From assembly GCA_009193035.1 (NCBI GenBank), contig SWDT01000053.1, positions 62,001 through 126,000 of the forward strand: a stretch of DNA of 64,000 bases, read 5' to 3'. The stretch comes from Halicephalobus mephisto (taxonomy: Eukaryota; Nematoda; Chromadorea; Rhabditida; Panagrolaimidae). Numbering within the stretch: the first letter of the stretch is position 1; the number at the start of each line of letters is the position of its first letter. Made by a program: the position numbers and the translations under genes. The notes below the pieces were generated by a model. That model was given only the letters and a program-made list of their open reading frames with translations. It did not search any database and was not told the origin of the DNA. Shown piece by piece: positions 1 to 15,291 of this stretch.

Positions 1-59
1 TGTCACATGATAAGAGTTAAAACTGATACAATAGAGCAATCTGGAAGATAACGCAAACC

Positions 60-460
60 CTGGCTTACTGTTTTAATACTTTAATTTCGTGCGGAAAACC
101 AAAGCAACAAATGCGAGTCAGTTGTGTATTTAACTCCAGAACACTTACTTTGGTAGGTTTATATATGGATATATAAAAGCGAATTTAAAAAACCGAAAAT
201 TTAAAATTCAGTGCAGTCTGGCCTACTTTGTTGGGCTTGGAATCTCACAAGGAAAAACCAACAGAAGCCAACGTGTACTTGTTAAGCACTCCTTTTTCTG
301 GGGAATTTATATATGGATGCACAAAAGACCGGGAGCAATCGAAAGATCTGGAAGCACTGCAGTTCGGCCTACTCTTTCGAAATTTGAATCTCGCGGGCAA
401 GGCGAAGGGACCAGTGCGAGTCAACCGTGTGTTCGCTCGCTTCGAGAACCAGCGTTCGTC
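60..460. repeat. Degenerate ~145-bp direct repeats upstream of cdc-48
   Basis: About three imperfect units precede the cdc-48 start. TATATATGGAT recurs at about 161 and 306. GTGCAGTCTGGCC near 212 matches CTGCAGTTCGGCC near 357. GCGAGTCAGTTGTG near 114 matches GCGAGTCAACCGTG near 415. All of these give a 145-150 bp period. The units are too diverged to be recent. They occupy the promoter/5' UTR region, so they could carry repeated regulatory sites, but no known site was recognised. Confidence 0.5.
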
Positions 461-617
461 CATTCATGTCTGCTGGACGACTGAGCGAATTGTCATCATC
501 TCTCTTAGTCTGGTTATTTGCCGATTTCCTTATCCGCCATTGTCATTTTTTTCCAGCATTATTCATTAATCATATCTTTCAGAGTCTTATCGTCGTCATA
601 ACTAAACCAGTGTCAGA

Positions 618-3770
<3,153 letters not shown>

Positions 3771-3874
3771 TTTCCTCACTTTATGTAACTGGTGAATAAG
3801 GGGAGCGCGATTTGATTTGTATTTTTTGCGATACTGTAACTTATTGTGATGTCGTATGTCGATTATTCTGTTTG

Positions 3875-3880
3875 AATAAA
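3875..3880 (+). terminator. Poly(A) signal of cdc-48
   Basis: AATAAA lies about 105 bp after the cdc-48 stop. The convergent gene at 3994 has its own AATAAA-like signal on the opposite strand at about 3947-3960, so the two 3' ends nearly abut. Confidence 0.7.
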
Positions 3881-3993
3881 GTAACGTTTGATAAATGACC
3901 CCTTTGTTTTTGAGGATGTTTTTAGCTGTGGGAGTTTTGAGATAGAAATTTATTTTTATTACACAGAACATTAGGATTAAGTGGACAGGACAC

Positions 3994-6900
3994 TCAGAGG
4001 AAGCCGTTGAGGATTCTCATTCTTCTTTTCTCACACAGGTTTTGCTCGTCTTTCAGCTGCTTGACGATTTCTTTGAATTTTAGGTCTTCTACACTGTGGT
4101 GTCCTACTGTACATATGTGGTTTTGAGGACAACAATTTTTAATTATGTTACATTGATTTTGAAGTTCTTGGATTTTTGAATAACATATTTGAATATTTTT
4201 AAGTGATTTTTCTTCAGAAATATTTTTAAATGAAAAAAGATCACTTAAAAAATTTAAAATTTTTATATTTAAACATGTATTTAGAGTATTTGATGAAATT
4301 TCTGAAGGCATGATGATTTTTCGAGTGCATTTTTTTATTTGTTGATTTATGGTGGATTTTAATATTTGGAGTTGTCTTTGGGATTCTGGATCGATGGATT
4401 CCATACAGCGATGTTTTATTTTTTCGTCGTTTACTTGGGAGTTTTTGATGAATTCTGATCGAAGGGAGTGGTCTTGGATACCGTATAGAGCGGATTCTGG
4501 TTGGTAGTTTTCGTCGCAGAGTTTGTATTGTTTTTCGACGACTTCTTGGCATTCTAGGTATTGTTCGCAGAACATCTTGGAAAGGATTTCTACTTCTTTT
4601 GAGGAGTTTGAAGCAGTTGATGGAAGGGTTGATGAACTGGTCGATGGAAGGGTTGATGAACTGGTCGATGGAAGAGTCGATGAACTGGTTGATGGACTTG
4701 TTGATGGACTTGTTGATGGATGTTTAAGTTCTTGTTTGTTAACAACTTTTTTATGTTGTTCTTTTGAAGAATCCTTTGATAGAGCCTTTGATGGAGGACT
4801 CGATGACGCCGTTGTGGAATGTTTTACTTTTTCTTCTTTCTTTCCAGTTGCTTTTGATGGATGTCTTGGTTTTTTTCCTTGTTTAGTTTGGTCTTTTTTC
4901 TTCGCTGCATGGGTTGATGGAACCGTTGATGGAAGATGCGATGACGATTGTTGTTTAGTTTGATCGTTTTTTTTCTGATCAACTTTAGGTTCTGATTTTT
5001 GGAATTTACCTTTTTTCAAAAGTCTCTGGTATTCCGGACTTTGGAACTCCTTCATTCTTTTTTCCTTCGCTTCGGACATTTTTTTTTCTTCTTTTTCAAC
5101 TTTCTGCACAGGTACGGTAGTTGGCTTAGAAGTAGTTGGTTCAGGAGTAGTTGGTTTGGGAGTAGTTGGTTTGGGAGTAGTTGTCAATCCAGGAAACAGC
5201 AATCCAACAAGATCATTGAAAACTTTATCCGGCGGAGGTAAAGTCGCCAAAGTAGGTCCTGCGGCGATCGGAGGAGTAGCTGGGGAATCTGATTTTTTCG
5301 AAACTGGAGTTGTGGATTCAATTTCGGATTTTTCTGGAGCTCCACGTTTTTCAATTGTGATTTCATGGACTTCTGTGGAGGTTTCTTCAGCTTCAGGAGC
5401 TACCGGAAGAGGTTCAGAAGTCACCGGATGATAATCGACGTCTTGTTTTTCGAGACAATGCTCAAACCGTTTGGCCAGTTTTTCCTCTTTGTTGTGGGCT
5501 CCGTTCTCAATCTCGGCCTTCATTCGACAACTGAAAATCAAGAAACAATTTAAAATAAAAAAGATCCATATATGAACATTAAAGTTTGACTGATAAATTT
5601 CGAAATTTCATTAAACATGCAAAAATCAAAAATAAATTGTTAATAAAATTTTCAATATATGAAAAACATTTTTTACCTAATTTTAAACTAAATTTGATTT
5701 TTATCCAAATTTGACTAGTTTTTTTTGTTCATATATCAAAATTAATTATTTCAGTTAAATATATTCTTATTTTCTCTTAAAAATACTTTTTAATATATGA
5801 AAAACATTTTTTACCTAATTTTAAACTAAATTTGACTGGTTTTTCTTGTTCATATATCAAAATTAGTTATTTCAATTAAATATACTCTTTTTTCTCTAAA
5901 AGTAATTTTTTTAAATCCGAAAACAAATTTCCACATAATTTGAAACATATTAACTTCTAATTTCATTTAAACTAAATTTATTCTTAGTTCATATATGAAC
6001 TGTCTTAAAAAATTATTTCTTTGTTTATATATGGATTATTCAAAAATATCACTTTTCTTTATTCATATATGAGTTACCTAAAAATGTTACTTTTCGTTGT
6101 TCATATATGAGTTACCTAAAATTTTAAGATTTTTCTTTGTTCATATATGAACTGTCTTAAAAAATTATTTCTTTGTTTATATATGGATTATTTTTCCCTA
6201 TTTCTTTCGAGTTTTTAAATCTCAACTTACTGATGGAATTGTGGACAGCAGTTCTTGATCAAATCGCATCTCTGCAGTTGGCTCTCGTAGACGGCCTTGC
6301 ATTCGTCGTCGTTGTTGGCTCCGGTGATGGTGAAGCTTTCTGCTTTGACTTCTGTCTGGATCAACTTACATTCGATTTTTTGACTTTCATCAAGATTGAA
6401 AGCTTTAGGATCGGTTTTTTCTTGAGTACATTCGAAAGTTTCTCTTTCTATTTTTTCGTAGAAAGGCTTGATGTCTTGTTCGATGGCTTCCACAAGATCT
6501 TTCTCGCATTTGTGACTTAATTCCTGAGCTTTGTCCTTGAATCCGGATAAAGCCTGGCTCTGGGTCAGCACCATCTGCATAAATCCACCCACGCAGTTTT
6601 CAAATTGACTTTTCGCCAACGATCTGCATTGAGCGTAATTCCCGCAAAAGGCCTAAAATATAAGTTTTAACATTTTTGAAAATAAAAAAACCAAAAATTT
6701 ATTTTTTGAAATTTTTGAATTCCCGCGCAAAGAGAGAGAACCTCAAAACTAGGAAAAACGGGTAAATTCGGTAACTCGCTCCGAATCAATTTGTTTTTTT
6801 CTTTTTACCTAAATTTCGAAATTTTTTCGAAAATCCGTGTCGAAATGACTTCATAACAAGTCTTATTTTTGATTTTTACAGTAGTGTAAGTAGTTACGAA

Positions 6901-7322
6901 ATCATCAATATATGTAACTAAAATTTTAGGCCATTTTGGATTCTAAAAATTCATGTCGAAACGATTTCGTAAAGTTCATGACTTTTGCCTCACTGATTAC
7001 GAAATCATTATTGTATGTAATTAAAACTTCAAGCTATTTAGGATTCTAAGAACCTCTAGAAATCCATGGCGAGATAATTTCGTAAAAAGTTCATATATGA
7101 CTTTTACAACATGATCAATTACGAAATCGCTACCTTGTGTAACTAAAATTTTTAGTCACTTTGGATTTTAAAAACCTCTAGAAATCTGTGGCGAGATAAT
7201 TTCCCAAATGTTTAGGACTTTATCGTAGTGTGATTTCTTACCTGGGTGATCTCTTGATCGTCCTCAATAGGAAGACTTTGAATTTGCAGGAAAATCAAAG
7301 GGAAAATCAGAATCAACCGCAT
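3994..7322 (-). CDS. Secreted protein with two copies of a cysteine-rich domain joined by a low-complexity linker
   Basis: Three exons (7242-7322, 6231-6652, 3994-5530) join in phase to about 679 residues. The start MRLILIFPLIFLQIQS is a clear signal peptide. The first domain, in exon 2, runs from AFCGNYAQC to KNCCPQFHHC. A second copy near the C-terminus runs from MFCEQYLEC to KNCCPQNHIC. Both share F-C-x2-Y-x2-C at the start and C-x-x-I-K-N-C-C-P-Q-x-H-x-C at the end, so this is an internal duplication. The long linker is rich in Pro, Ser, Thr and Lys and includes short LPSTSSST repeats (about 4620-4735). Likely extracellular. I do not recognise a named family; it looks nematode-specific. 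The 5531-6230 intron carries many CATATATGA-type motifs. Confidence 0.85.
5560..6200. repeat. Intronic array of TTCATATATGA/CATATATCAAA motifs
   Basis: This intron is made of diverged repeats of about 60-130 bp. Each carries a CATATATGA, CATATATCA or TATATATGG core, for example near 5570, 5740, 5850, 5995, 6030, 6065, 6103, 6143 and 6178. The segment ending in CTTTGTTTATATATGGATTA occurs twice (6020-6040 and 6170-6190). Confidence 0.6.
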
Positions 7323-7600
7323 CTTCGCTCAAGACTGAATAAAGAAGATCCGCGGGATTAAGCTCATCTTCCCCTAAATGACCCAGATTTCACCAGACCC
7401 AAATTCTCTGAAAGCAAAAACAGGTGGAACCTAGTTTTCACTGGAAAAGTTAATTTCATTTTAGAAAAATCAGTTTCCAGAACTAAATTCTATGTCAGTA
7501 ATTACATTCGTTGCAACCTATTTAAATCAACAGAATAACAAAACACTCAAGAGCAGGTAGATTGCGTAGAATACACGGAAATCGAAATCTTATTCATGAA

Positions 7601-8066
7601 TTATTTGAACAGTTGATCGTAAGAATCCTCATAATCGGCGTTATTGACAATGGTGTGACGGTAGCCGCGTCTTTGGTTCAGTTTCTTGGCCCTCTTCTTG
7701 AGTTTTCGACATCTGAAAAAATTAAAGTCATGAGATTTGAGGAAATTTAAAGTTCTATACGAACAAGATATAAAAAATTGGTTTTACATAAATAAAACTT
7801 GGAAAAGTTCAAGTTTTATATAAAGAAGATTTAAAAAGTAAAAACCTTATAAATAACATCTGGGAAAATCGGAATTTTTCATGAGACCTACAAAATCGAG
7901 ACTTTGAGGCCTAAAAATCGGAATTTCATATAAATTAAAACAAAGAGGTCAATTGAGGGTTTCGTAATCTTTCTTCATATCTTTAAATTTTAAAACAAAG
8001 TATTGCTTACTTGACACGTTTGCGGATGACATAGACAGAACCAGCGATAATCAGGATGAAAAACAT
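7601..8066 (-). CDS. 55-residue single-pass membrane micropeptide
   Basis: Two coding exons (8011-8066 and 7601-7712) join in phase to 55 codons plus stop. Both junctions are good: GTCAA|GTAAG and TTTTTTCAG|ATG. The peptide begins MFFILIIAGSVYVI, a hydrophobic segment of about 14 residues. It continues with a strongly basic stretch (RKRVKCRKLKKRAKK) and an acidic, tyrosine-rich tail (NNADYEDSYDQLFK). The positive charge after the hydrophobic segment predicts the tail on the cytosolic side. The exon extends upstream to 8094 and a further exon from 8147 appears to be 5' UTR, because that frame meets a TGA before any ATG. No family recognised. Confidence 0.6.
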
Positions 8067-8355
8067 GGAAAAATCCGAATTAGCGCAAAGGCACCTAAAA
8101 TTGGGGATTATTTGTTGGAAGATGTAAAAATTAATTAAAAACTTACAAATCAAAGTTCAGCAATAGATGACGTCAGAAGAAGATCGGAAAAGAAAAAAGG
8201 AACGCAGAAAGACCGATATAATGAAAAATAAAAAACTCAAAGGTAACCATCGGCCAGTTTACAGTTATTTCGCTCTGAAAAAAAAAACAAAAATGGTCGG
8301 AATTCATGGTCCTGAAACGAATGTTTAGTGATGTTCGATTTGACACGCAAAGCCT

Positions 8356-9654
8356 TGTCTGTAATTTTCAGTATTTTGTAGACTTTGGAATGTTAAATCG
8401 AATGGTATATGACATTCTAGGATTCAGTTAGGTTCAGTGTATGAAAAACTACTTTGGAAGATTTTTTTCAATCGAATTCGAAAAGGAGTTAATTTATGAG
8501 GGACTTGAGGAGATATTAATGTCTACCACAAATCCCATCTAATTCTCTATCAAATAATATGCGCACCATCTCTTCCAGTTACTACAAAAGATAGAGAAAA
8601 TTTCTCTGACCCCTAATATTGTTCATATTAGACAACATACATTCGGCGTAGTATTTAGGGACCGACTTCTTGATATCTTGTTAAGTAATTTCAGTTGCAT
8701 AATTATATATAAAGAAATTGCACTCTTTATCCTCATTTTGGAAAGGAACAGTTTTCTAAAATATCTCACAAATCGTAATCCAAAATGATTCAAAGAAGAT
8801 AAAGCGCAATTTCTTTTATTTTAATTGTTGTTTTTCCACCAAGATTATACTTAAAGACCAACCTATCAAAGTGATAAAAGGATAGTGTAGAAATAAAAAA
8901 TGATATATAGACCATTTAGTTGAAGATTCTTTTTGAATTTCCCGGTTTAATCACTTTATATTCAACGTTTAATTGGTTAATCTCAAAAATTTCGTTTCTG
9001 TCAACGTTATATCTAATTTATTTGAACGAATTCTCATGACAATGGGTTGATTTTGACAATTTTCGAAATTTATCTTAGTCTCCTGAGGTTTTGTCGAAAA
9101 TTATTTTCGATAATTCCTCACTTCTGACTTTTTCTATTGTCAATCATTTGCAGACATACTCATAAATTAGATGCTCTAAACATTATAAAAAGCTTTAGAA
9201 AAGTAAAAACGGGTGATGTAATTATATCTAGACAAATTATACTGTTATTTCTAAACTTATTTAATTTTCGAGAAAAAAATATTAAATAAGAAAATGTCAA
9301 CCTAATATTATGCAACTGAAATTACTTAACAAGATATCAAGAAGTCGGTTCTTAAATACTATGCCGAATGTATGTTGTCTAATATGAACAATATTAGGGG
9401 TCAGAGAAATCCCCTCTATCTTTAGTAGTAACTGGAAGAGATGGTGCGCATATTATTTGATAGAGAATTAGATGGGATTTATGGTAGACATTAATATCTC
9501 CTCAAGTCCCTCATAAATTAACTCCTTTTCGAATTCGATTGAAAAAAATCTTCCAAAGTAGTTTTTCATACACTAAACTTAACTGAATCCTAGAATGTCA
9601 TATACCATTCGATTTTGCATCCCAAAGTCTACAAAATACTGAAAATTACAGACA
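8356..9654. mobile_element. Non-autonomous DNA transposon with ~348-bp terminal inverted repeats
   Basis: The left arm (8356-8704) and right arm (9307-9654) are near-perfect inverted copies, with only a few percent mismatches. The outermost bases are TGTCTGTAATTTTC. About 600 bp of AT-rich DNA separates them and contains a smaller imperfect palindrome (about 8710-8745 with 8781-8820). No open frame resembling a transposase is present. No flanking target duplication could be read with confidence. Confidence 0.85.
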
Positions 9655-10550
9655 GAGTTCCGTATGTTAAGAAATTTAATGATAGGTATTTTTTAAACGT
9701 TATTTTTAAAGCTTTATATATCTCTTAATTCCACCTGATTTCATGAAGCTCCGAAATCATGTGTTTCTGTACTTCTAAAATACCATATTTTTAAAAGTTT
9801 TTCCACCGACGGGAATTTTTTTCTATTTTTAATGTGAATTCTTATAATTTCGTTTTTAATCAATTTACATTCCTTACTTAAGTACAAAATAATTTCCTAC
9901 TGCTGAAACTCGTAAATATACGGATTTTGAAAAATAAAAATTTACAAAAATAATTTTTAAAATTTATTTTTGGAACTTGATGTGTAATTTTCGACCATGT
10001 ACTCATCGATTTGACATTTAGATCACCATATATGCACCTGTGAGTTTCTATTTTGCCTGCAAATTTTCCCACGGATGTGAGAAATAATCTCAAGTGGCTT
10101 ATTTAACTTTTCGTAAGCATAAATCCCTAAGTAACTTGTGCCTATACGTCCAAACCCAATGTGGATTACTTTCTGAACTCTCAAACTTCTAAATCCTTGG
10201 TAGATGAATTTCCTTACCCTTAAATCTCTCGTGATTACTGTATCACTGACTTTTTTACAGATGAATTTCTAAGTTTTCTATAAACCTACTTCTGACCTTC
10301 TGAATCCTTTACGGATGTTGTATCTCCGAAAATCTCATCGATGAACTTCTAAAATCCTAACCTACAAATGAATTTCTGAAGCTTCAGGTCTTTTATAAAT
10401 TCTTAAACCTTTGGAAGATGATTTTCTGAACTTTTTACGGATGTTGTATCTTTAGATCTCCTGTAGATGAACTTCTGGATTTTGAACCCCTTGTTACATT
10501 AATTGCTCAACTATGTTCAATAATTCAATAATAAAGCTTCACCGACAACG
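9655..10550. other. Intergenic, no gene seen
   Basis: AT-rich spacer between the long-TIR element and the first MITE copy. Short phrases such as GATGAATTTCT and CCTTTACGGATGTTGTATCT recur between about 10200 and 10460, suggesting old tandem duplication. No open frame with coding character was found. Confidence 0.5.
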
Positions 10551-10554
10551 TATT

Positions 10555-10965
10555 TACAGACAAAAAAGCGTAACTTTTGAGTCAGTAACAATTGCGAAAT
10601 GTGACAGAATGTTCACATTTTTCATGAATATTTAACTTTTGTGACGAAAATTAAAACATAATAGTGACGATTTTTATCTGTTACGGCGCCAGAAGTTACG
10701 CTTTTTTGCGCTGATATCGGTGGATTGTATATGATCTATCTATATATTGAAACAGCCCTGATGTACCAGATACATTAGATCCAATGCACAGTTGCATTAA
10801 GTTCACACAGAAAAATGTAACTTTTGGCACGGCAACAAGTGCGAAATGTGACATAATCGTCACATTTTTCACAAATATTTAACTTTTGTGACGAAAATTA
10901 AAACATAATAATGAAGATTTCCATTTGTTATTGGACTAAAAATCATGTTTTTTTTGTGTATAATT
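10555..10965 (+). mobile_element. MITE-like composite element, copy 1
   Basis: Two related subunits of about 150 bp (about 10560-10715 and 10808-10960) share AACTTTTGTGACGAAAATTA and are joined by a unique ~90-bp middle. The first subunit is bounded by inverted AAAAAAGCGTAACTTTT and AGTTACGCTTTTTT. The whole unit reappears inverted at 17585-18000. It has no coding capacity. Confidence 0.8.
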
Positions 10966-11412
10966 GACATTTAAATTTTTTTATAATTCCATAAAAATCA
11001 GTGAAAATAGTTTTGTGTTTTTCAAACTTTATTTTCCACGCGAATTCGAGTTCTGAACGATAACCATACGGTAGATTGTGCTTTTGTTTCGTTGTTTATT
11101 AATTTCTTAAATAATTGCAAAATTCCAATTTTTAAAAATTTATATTTTAATAACTTTTCAGAAAATGTGCTGTTTCTTTCTGCTTTTAAATTACACACAT
11201 CATTAGTGCCAGATTTTCAGCTGGTTGTTCCAAAATTTATTTGATCGATTATAAAAGTTTAAATTCGAACTTCTGTCTGAAAACGTTTTTACTGGAAGCT
11301 GTTGGACTTGCTGGTAGAAAGTAATTTTTAACTTTTTTTTTGAAAAGTACTGTATTTGAAGAAGTTCAATGAACTTCGGTGAGTTAGATACTGTAAGATA
11401 GGTGATACGGTA

Positions 11413-13453
11413 ATGATTGCAGCTGAGTGGCTTCGATTATTTCACAACATCAATAACACCCTGGCTTCCATCATTGGGATCACGGCGAATTCGTTTTTGA
11501 CTCTGTTAATTACTAAAAGTAAAATTCCGGAAATCAAAGACTATGGGAAAATCCTCCTTCAAATTGTCTTCTTTGACATCGCTTACAGTATTGTCTGCAT
11601 TTTGGTTCAACCGGTAAGAATGATAGAATATAATCATTACAAGGTTAAAAATTTAAATATTGGACAAAAATTAGTCCGGAGGATTATTTGTGCCGAAGTT
11701 TACAAACGGTCGACATCGGAATAAAATTTGCGGATTGCAACATCCGGATAAACTGGTCTGTATAATTGTTTGGTAATGATTAATTTTAATTCTGGTGTTG
11801 ATCTTTTTGCAAATCTCAGCGCTGATTTTATAGATAATCAAAAATGTTTCAAAACAAAGAATTGTACTGTATTATGCAATTATAGTTTCTTTTTTCAAAG
11901 CATTTAATCATAAATGAAATGGGGTAATTTTCCTGACTAATTTTAGACCGAAAATTGAACTTTTGTTCTGAAGACTGATATCGTCAAAATACAATAATGC
12001 CGTTTTTTAACATTACTTATGCTTTACTTGCAGATGACTGTGATCATCGAGGGGTCAAACTACTACGTTGAGAACGGTCCCTTCAAACACACTTCTCAGC
12101 CACTCAATTACATAATCTTCCTCGTGTGGTTCTACTTGCACTTCATGAACTTCTTCTCCGTCCCGATCCAGTTCGTCTACAGATACCTCGTTCTCTGCAA
12201 ATCCGTGAAAATCTCCAACCTTAAGTTCCTCTGTTTCTTCATCCCCCCGGCCGTGTGGGTGTTCTGTCACACTGTGTTTTTCGGAGTCACCTTCAGAATC
12301 ACCGGGAACGACAGTGCCGTTGCTACAGAAGTGCTTAAAGACTGGTTTCTTGAATCCGGGGAAACGGACATTCATCTGACCGCCTTAGGCAAAGCAGAAA
12401 ACTTCTGGGCCAAAATGGTCAGTGTGGAAGCCCTTTGTGCAATGGCGATTACATATGGTGTAATATTTTTCTCCATGTTCAAAATGCACAGATTTCTGAA
12501 AAAAGGAAACAGCAAGTTTTCGAACAAAACCAAGGCAATGCACAAAAGCTTCAGCAGGTTACTCTTCATCCAAGTAAGTTCATTCTCAAATATCCCAAAA
12601 GTAAATCTTTACTATAATTACTTGTAATATACATTTCGGGCATTAATGTCAGATGAATCATTCGTTTCTGAGTGATCTTTTTCGAAAATCAACTTTGGTC
12701 TTGTTGAGCTTTGATACTCGGAAAATTTCTCAGAAATCTGCACCGAAGTATAAAAAGCAGTCGATATAGAAATAAAATTGAATTTTTGCACAATTGAACA
12801 AAACGATCTGTTCAAATGTCATAGGCAAAGTGAAAATTTGGTTTTGATTTTGAAATTTTTGTAAATACGGATATATAAACACCAGCCGGTCTGCTCAAAC
12901 ATCGCAAGCAAAGTGCGGATTTGATTTTGATTTTGACTTTTTTAAAGACCTCGATGTTGATGTTTTAAGTTGTTAAAAAGAACATACATTTATCTAAGCC
13001 TTAAGTCCTAGCCTACCACACATGGATATATGAAATCCTCACTTTGATCTCAAAAAGGATTTAATGAAATTTTAAGATTTCTGAAAATCGTTAAAACGAA
13101 GAATATCAAAACTTATGAAAATAATTTGATATTTGTTTTTTTAGAGCGTTATGCCAGTATTCTCCTCCATCGGCCCGACTTTCCTCGTCTGTTACGTCAA
13201 TGTCGTCAAAGCCACCCTCACAGAAGTAGCTATGGCATTGATCTTCCTAGACGTCTGGCTTCCCGTCACTAACGCGTGCTTTACTCTTCTCGTCTTCAAG
13301 CCCTTCAGAATGAGGATTTTTCAGTTCTTAAAAACTAGAGATTTCCAAGTTTTCGGCTCTACTACTTACTGGACTAATGGAATGATACATCCTTCCGGCA
13401 TTTCCGGACATCCCAGTCGGATCAATAACGATACTCATCTCTCAACGATATAG
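11413..13453 (+). CDS. Seven-TM chemoreceptor, Str/Srd superfamily (copy A)
   Basis: Putative nematode serpentine chemoreceptor. Exons 11413-11613, 12034-12573 and 13145-13453 each contain whole codons and join to 349 residues, the usual length for this superfamily. Hydrophobic segments: TM1 near IIGITANSFLTLLI, TM2 near ILLQIVFFDIAYS, TM3 near IIFLVWFYLHFMNF, TM4 near FLCFFIPPAVWVF, TM5 around AMAITYGVIFFSMF, TM6 around PVFSSIGPTFLVCY, TM7 near ALIFLDVWLPVTN. The family-typical segment after TM3, PIQFVYRYLVLC, and a cytoplasmic KPFRMRIF after TM7 are present. Exons 1 and 2 are about 97% identical to copy B downstream; exon 3 is much more divergent. Subfamily assignment (srd versus str) is not certain. 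Confidence 0.88.
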
Positions 13454-14266
13454 CTTTCATAACACTAAATGTACCGTGGCGAAATTAATAATTGCTGTCA
13501 TTTTACAATGCGATTCAAGAATATATAACATGATTTTGTTGGGAATTAGATTTTCACAGTATATGAAGAACTTTGGAAAAATCACAATAGTTCCATTGAC
13601 TACGAAAACAGATAATTGCTGACGTCATTGCAGGCACAAACAGCAACTTCATTTGGATGGTCCAAACAGACATAATAAATGTAGAATCGCAGAAATTTAC
13701 ACAATAATGACCAACTTAGGATTGCTTCTACTGAGGCTAAATACCTCAAATTAGCTGTCTCTAACTATGGCTACAGGGTAACTACAACTTATAGCACGTC
13801 TTTATGCGGGATAACCACTGGGTATGTACAGTAATACTGTGGACTTTTGGATTCCATGAGTTCTTTCAGTATCTCATCGTGATCATAAAGGCATTATTTT
13901 AACAAAATCGATAAGTGTTTTTTCCGGGACCTTTGTCAAAACAGATAAACCAAAAATAAAAAAGTTCAAGAATAAAATCGTCAAATAATCCAAGTTTACT
14001 TTCCACTATGGCAGAAATGATGCTTTACAAAGCTTTTGGAACAGCTAAAATCAGAATACTATTTTATTTTTGCACTATTGAAGGTTTTAGAACTATTTTG
14101 ATCATATCCACATGACTAATCTCCTAACAAATTATTCTGTTGATACTTATCCTCATCTTATTTTCAAATATTTTTAATCCATGACAACATCAACCAATCG
14201 TTTCAACACTAATTTTGGTTCAGTATTTCAATATCTAATTGTGTCATTAATCCCTATTACCTTCAC
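13454..14266. other. Intergenic, no gene seen
   Basis: AT-rich spacer between receptor copy A and the inverted exon-1 fragment. Neither exon 2 nor exon 3 of the receptor was found here on either strand. Confidence 0.5.
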
Positions 14267-14515
14267 TGGTTGAACCAAAATGCAGACAATACTGTAAGCG
14301 ATGTCAAAGAAGACAATTTGAAGGAGGATTTTCCCATAATCTTTGATTTCCGGAATTTTACTTTTAGTAATTAACAGAGTCAAAAACGAATTCGCCGTGA
14401 TCCCAATGATGGAAGCCAGGGTGTTATTGATGTTATGAAATAATCGAAGCTGATCAGCTGCAATCATTACCGTATCACCTATCTTACAGTATCTAACTCA
14501 CCGAAGTTCATTGAA
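14267..14515 (-). pseudogene. Isolated, inverted copy of receptor exon 1 and its upstream flank
   Basis: On the minus strand, 14467-14267 repeats exon 1 of receptor A almost base for base, starting ATGATTGCAGCTGAT. About 48 bp of upstream sequence is also shared (GAACTTCGGTGAGTTAGATA). Homology stops at the exon end: the donor CCGGTAAGAA has become CCAGTGAAGG and the next 750 bp are unrelated. No exon 2 or 3 follows before the neighbouring gene. It is a truncated duplicate and most likely non-functional. Confidence 0.8.
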
Positions 14516-15291
14516 GCTTGTATTTAATGAGCAAGTAACGTTACAAATTTCACGTACCCTGTCAATGTTTAAATATGACTCGGCTTACTGTTAAGACAGA
14601 AAGTTCTGTTGATTCTAGTGTTCAAACCACAGATATATATTATTATATTCATAAATGCATAATTTAGAAATAAAAAAGTCAGACAGTTCTTAAAATAACC
14701 AATTCTGTGAACAAGAAAGCAATCTAAAATTGTGTTTTTACTGTTAGCAGCTGAAAAGATAATTAACATGGAGACGAGGTGTCTGGTTGATACTGTGTTT
14801 GTCTCATTTTCATGGTTGAGAATGTACTTTAATGTTTTTGTTTATAAAGATCAATTAAAACAGAAAACATTAAAAACATTTGTCTTAACGTTTTCCTAGA
14901 AGATATGTGAATACACAATGTCTGGAGAAAACCAGACATTACGAAATTGAAATTAACGTTTCTCTCGTCACGCAATATAAAACGCTTTAAATACAAAAAT
15001 AGAATCCATAAAATCCAATAGTGGAATTAGTCACATTTCTCCTTTATGAAAGAAAGAACTCATTGTAAGTTCTAAAATCATTGTGATGATATTGTACTCC
15101 AGACAGCCGATTTGAAGGTACTAATGAATCTAGAATGTTGGATATTCTACAAGGTATAGATCGATTGAAAGTCTTCAGATGGCTTTGAATTGAGAGTCTG
15201 AAATGCACTATTCGTTGCAAGCAATCATCTGCTAAAACACGTGTATTTTTATACAAAATCACCATTATTTATCTTGTATTAACATCTTTCC
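14516..15291. other. Intergenic, no gene seen
   Basis: AT-rich spacer. Short chance reading frames are present on the minus strand but show no family features, start context or splice partners. Confidence 0.45.

Noticed and set aside
228..569. 113-codon plus-strand frame upstream of cdc-48
   Set aside because: Starts at TTG, lies in the degenerate repeat, has no family features and overlaps the likely 5' UTR/promoter.
12055..12375. Minus-strand frames repeated in both chemoreceptor loci
   Set aside because: They are antisense to exon 2 of the receptors and are alike only because the exons are.
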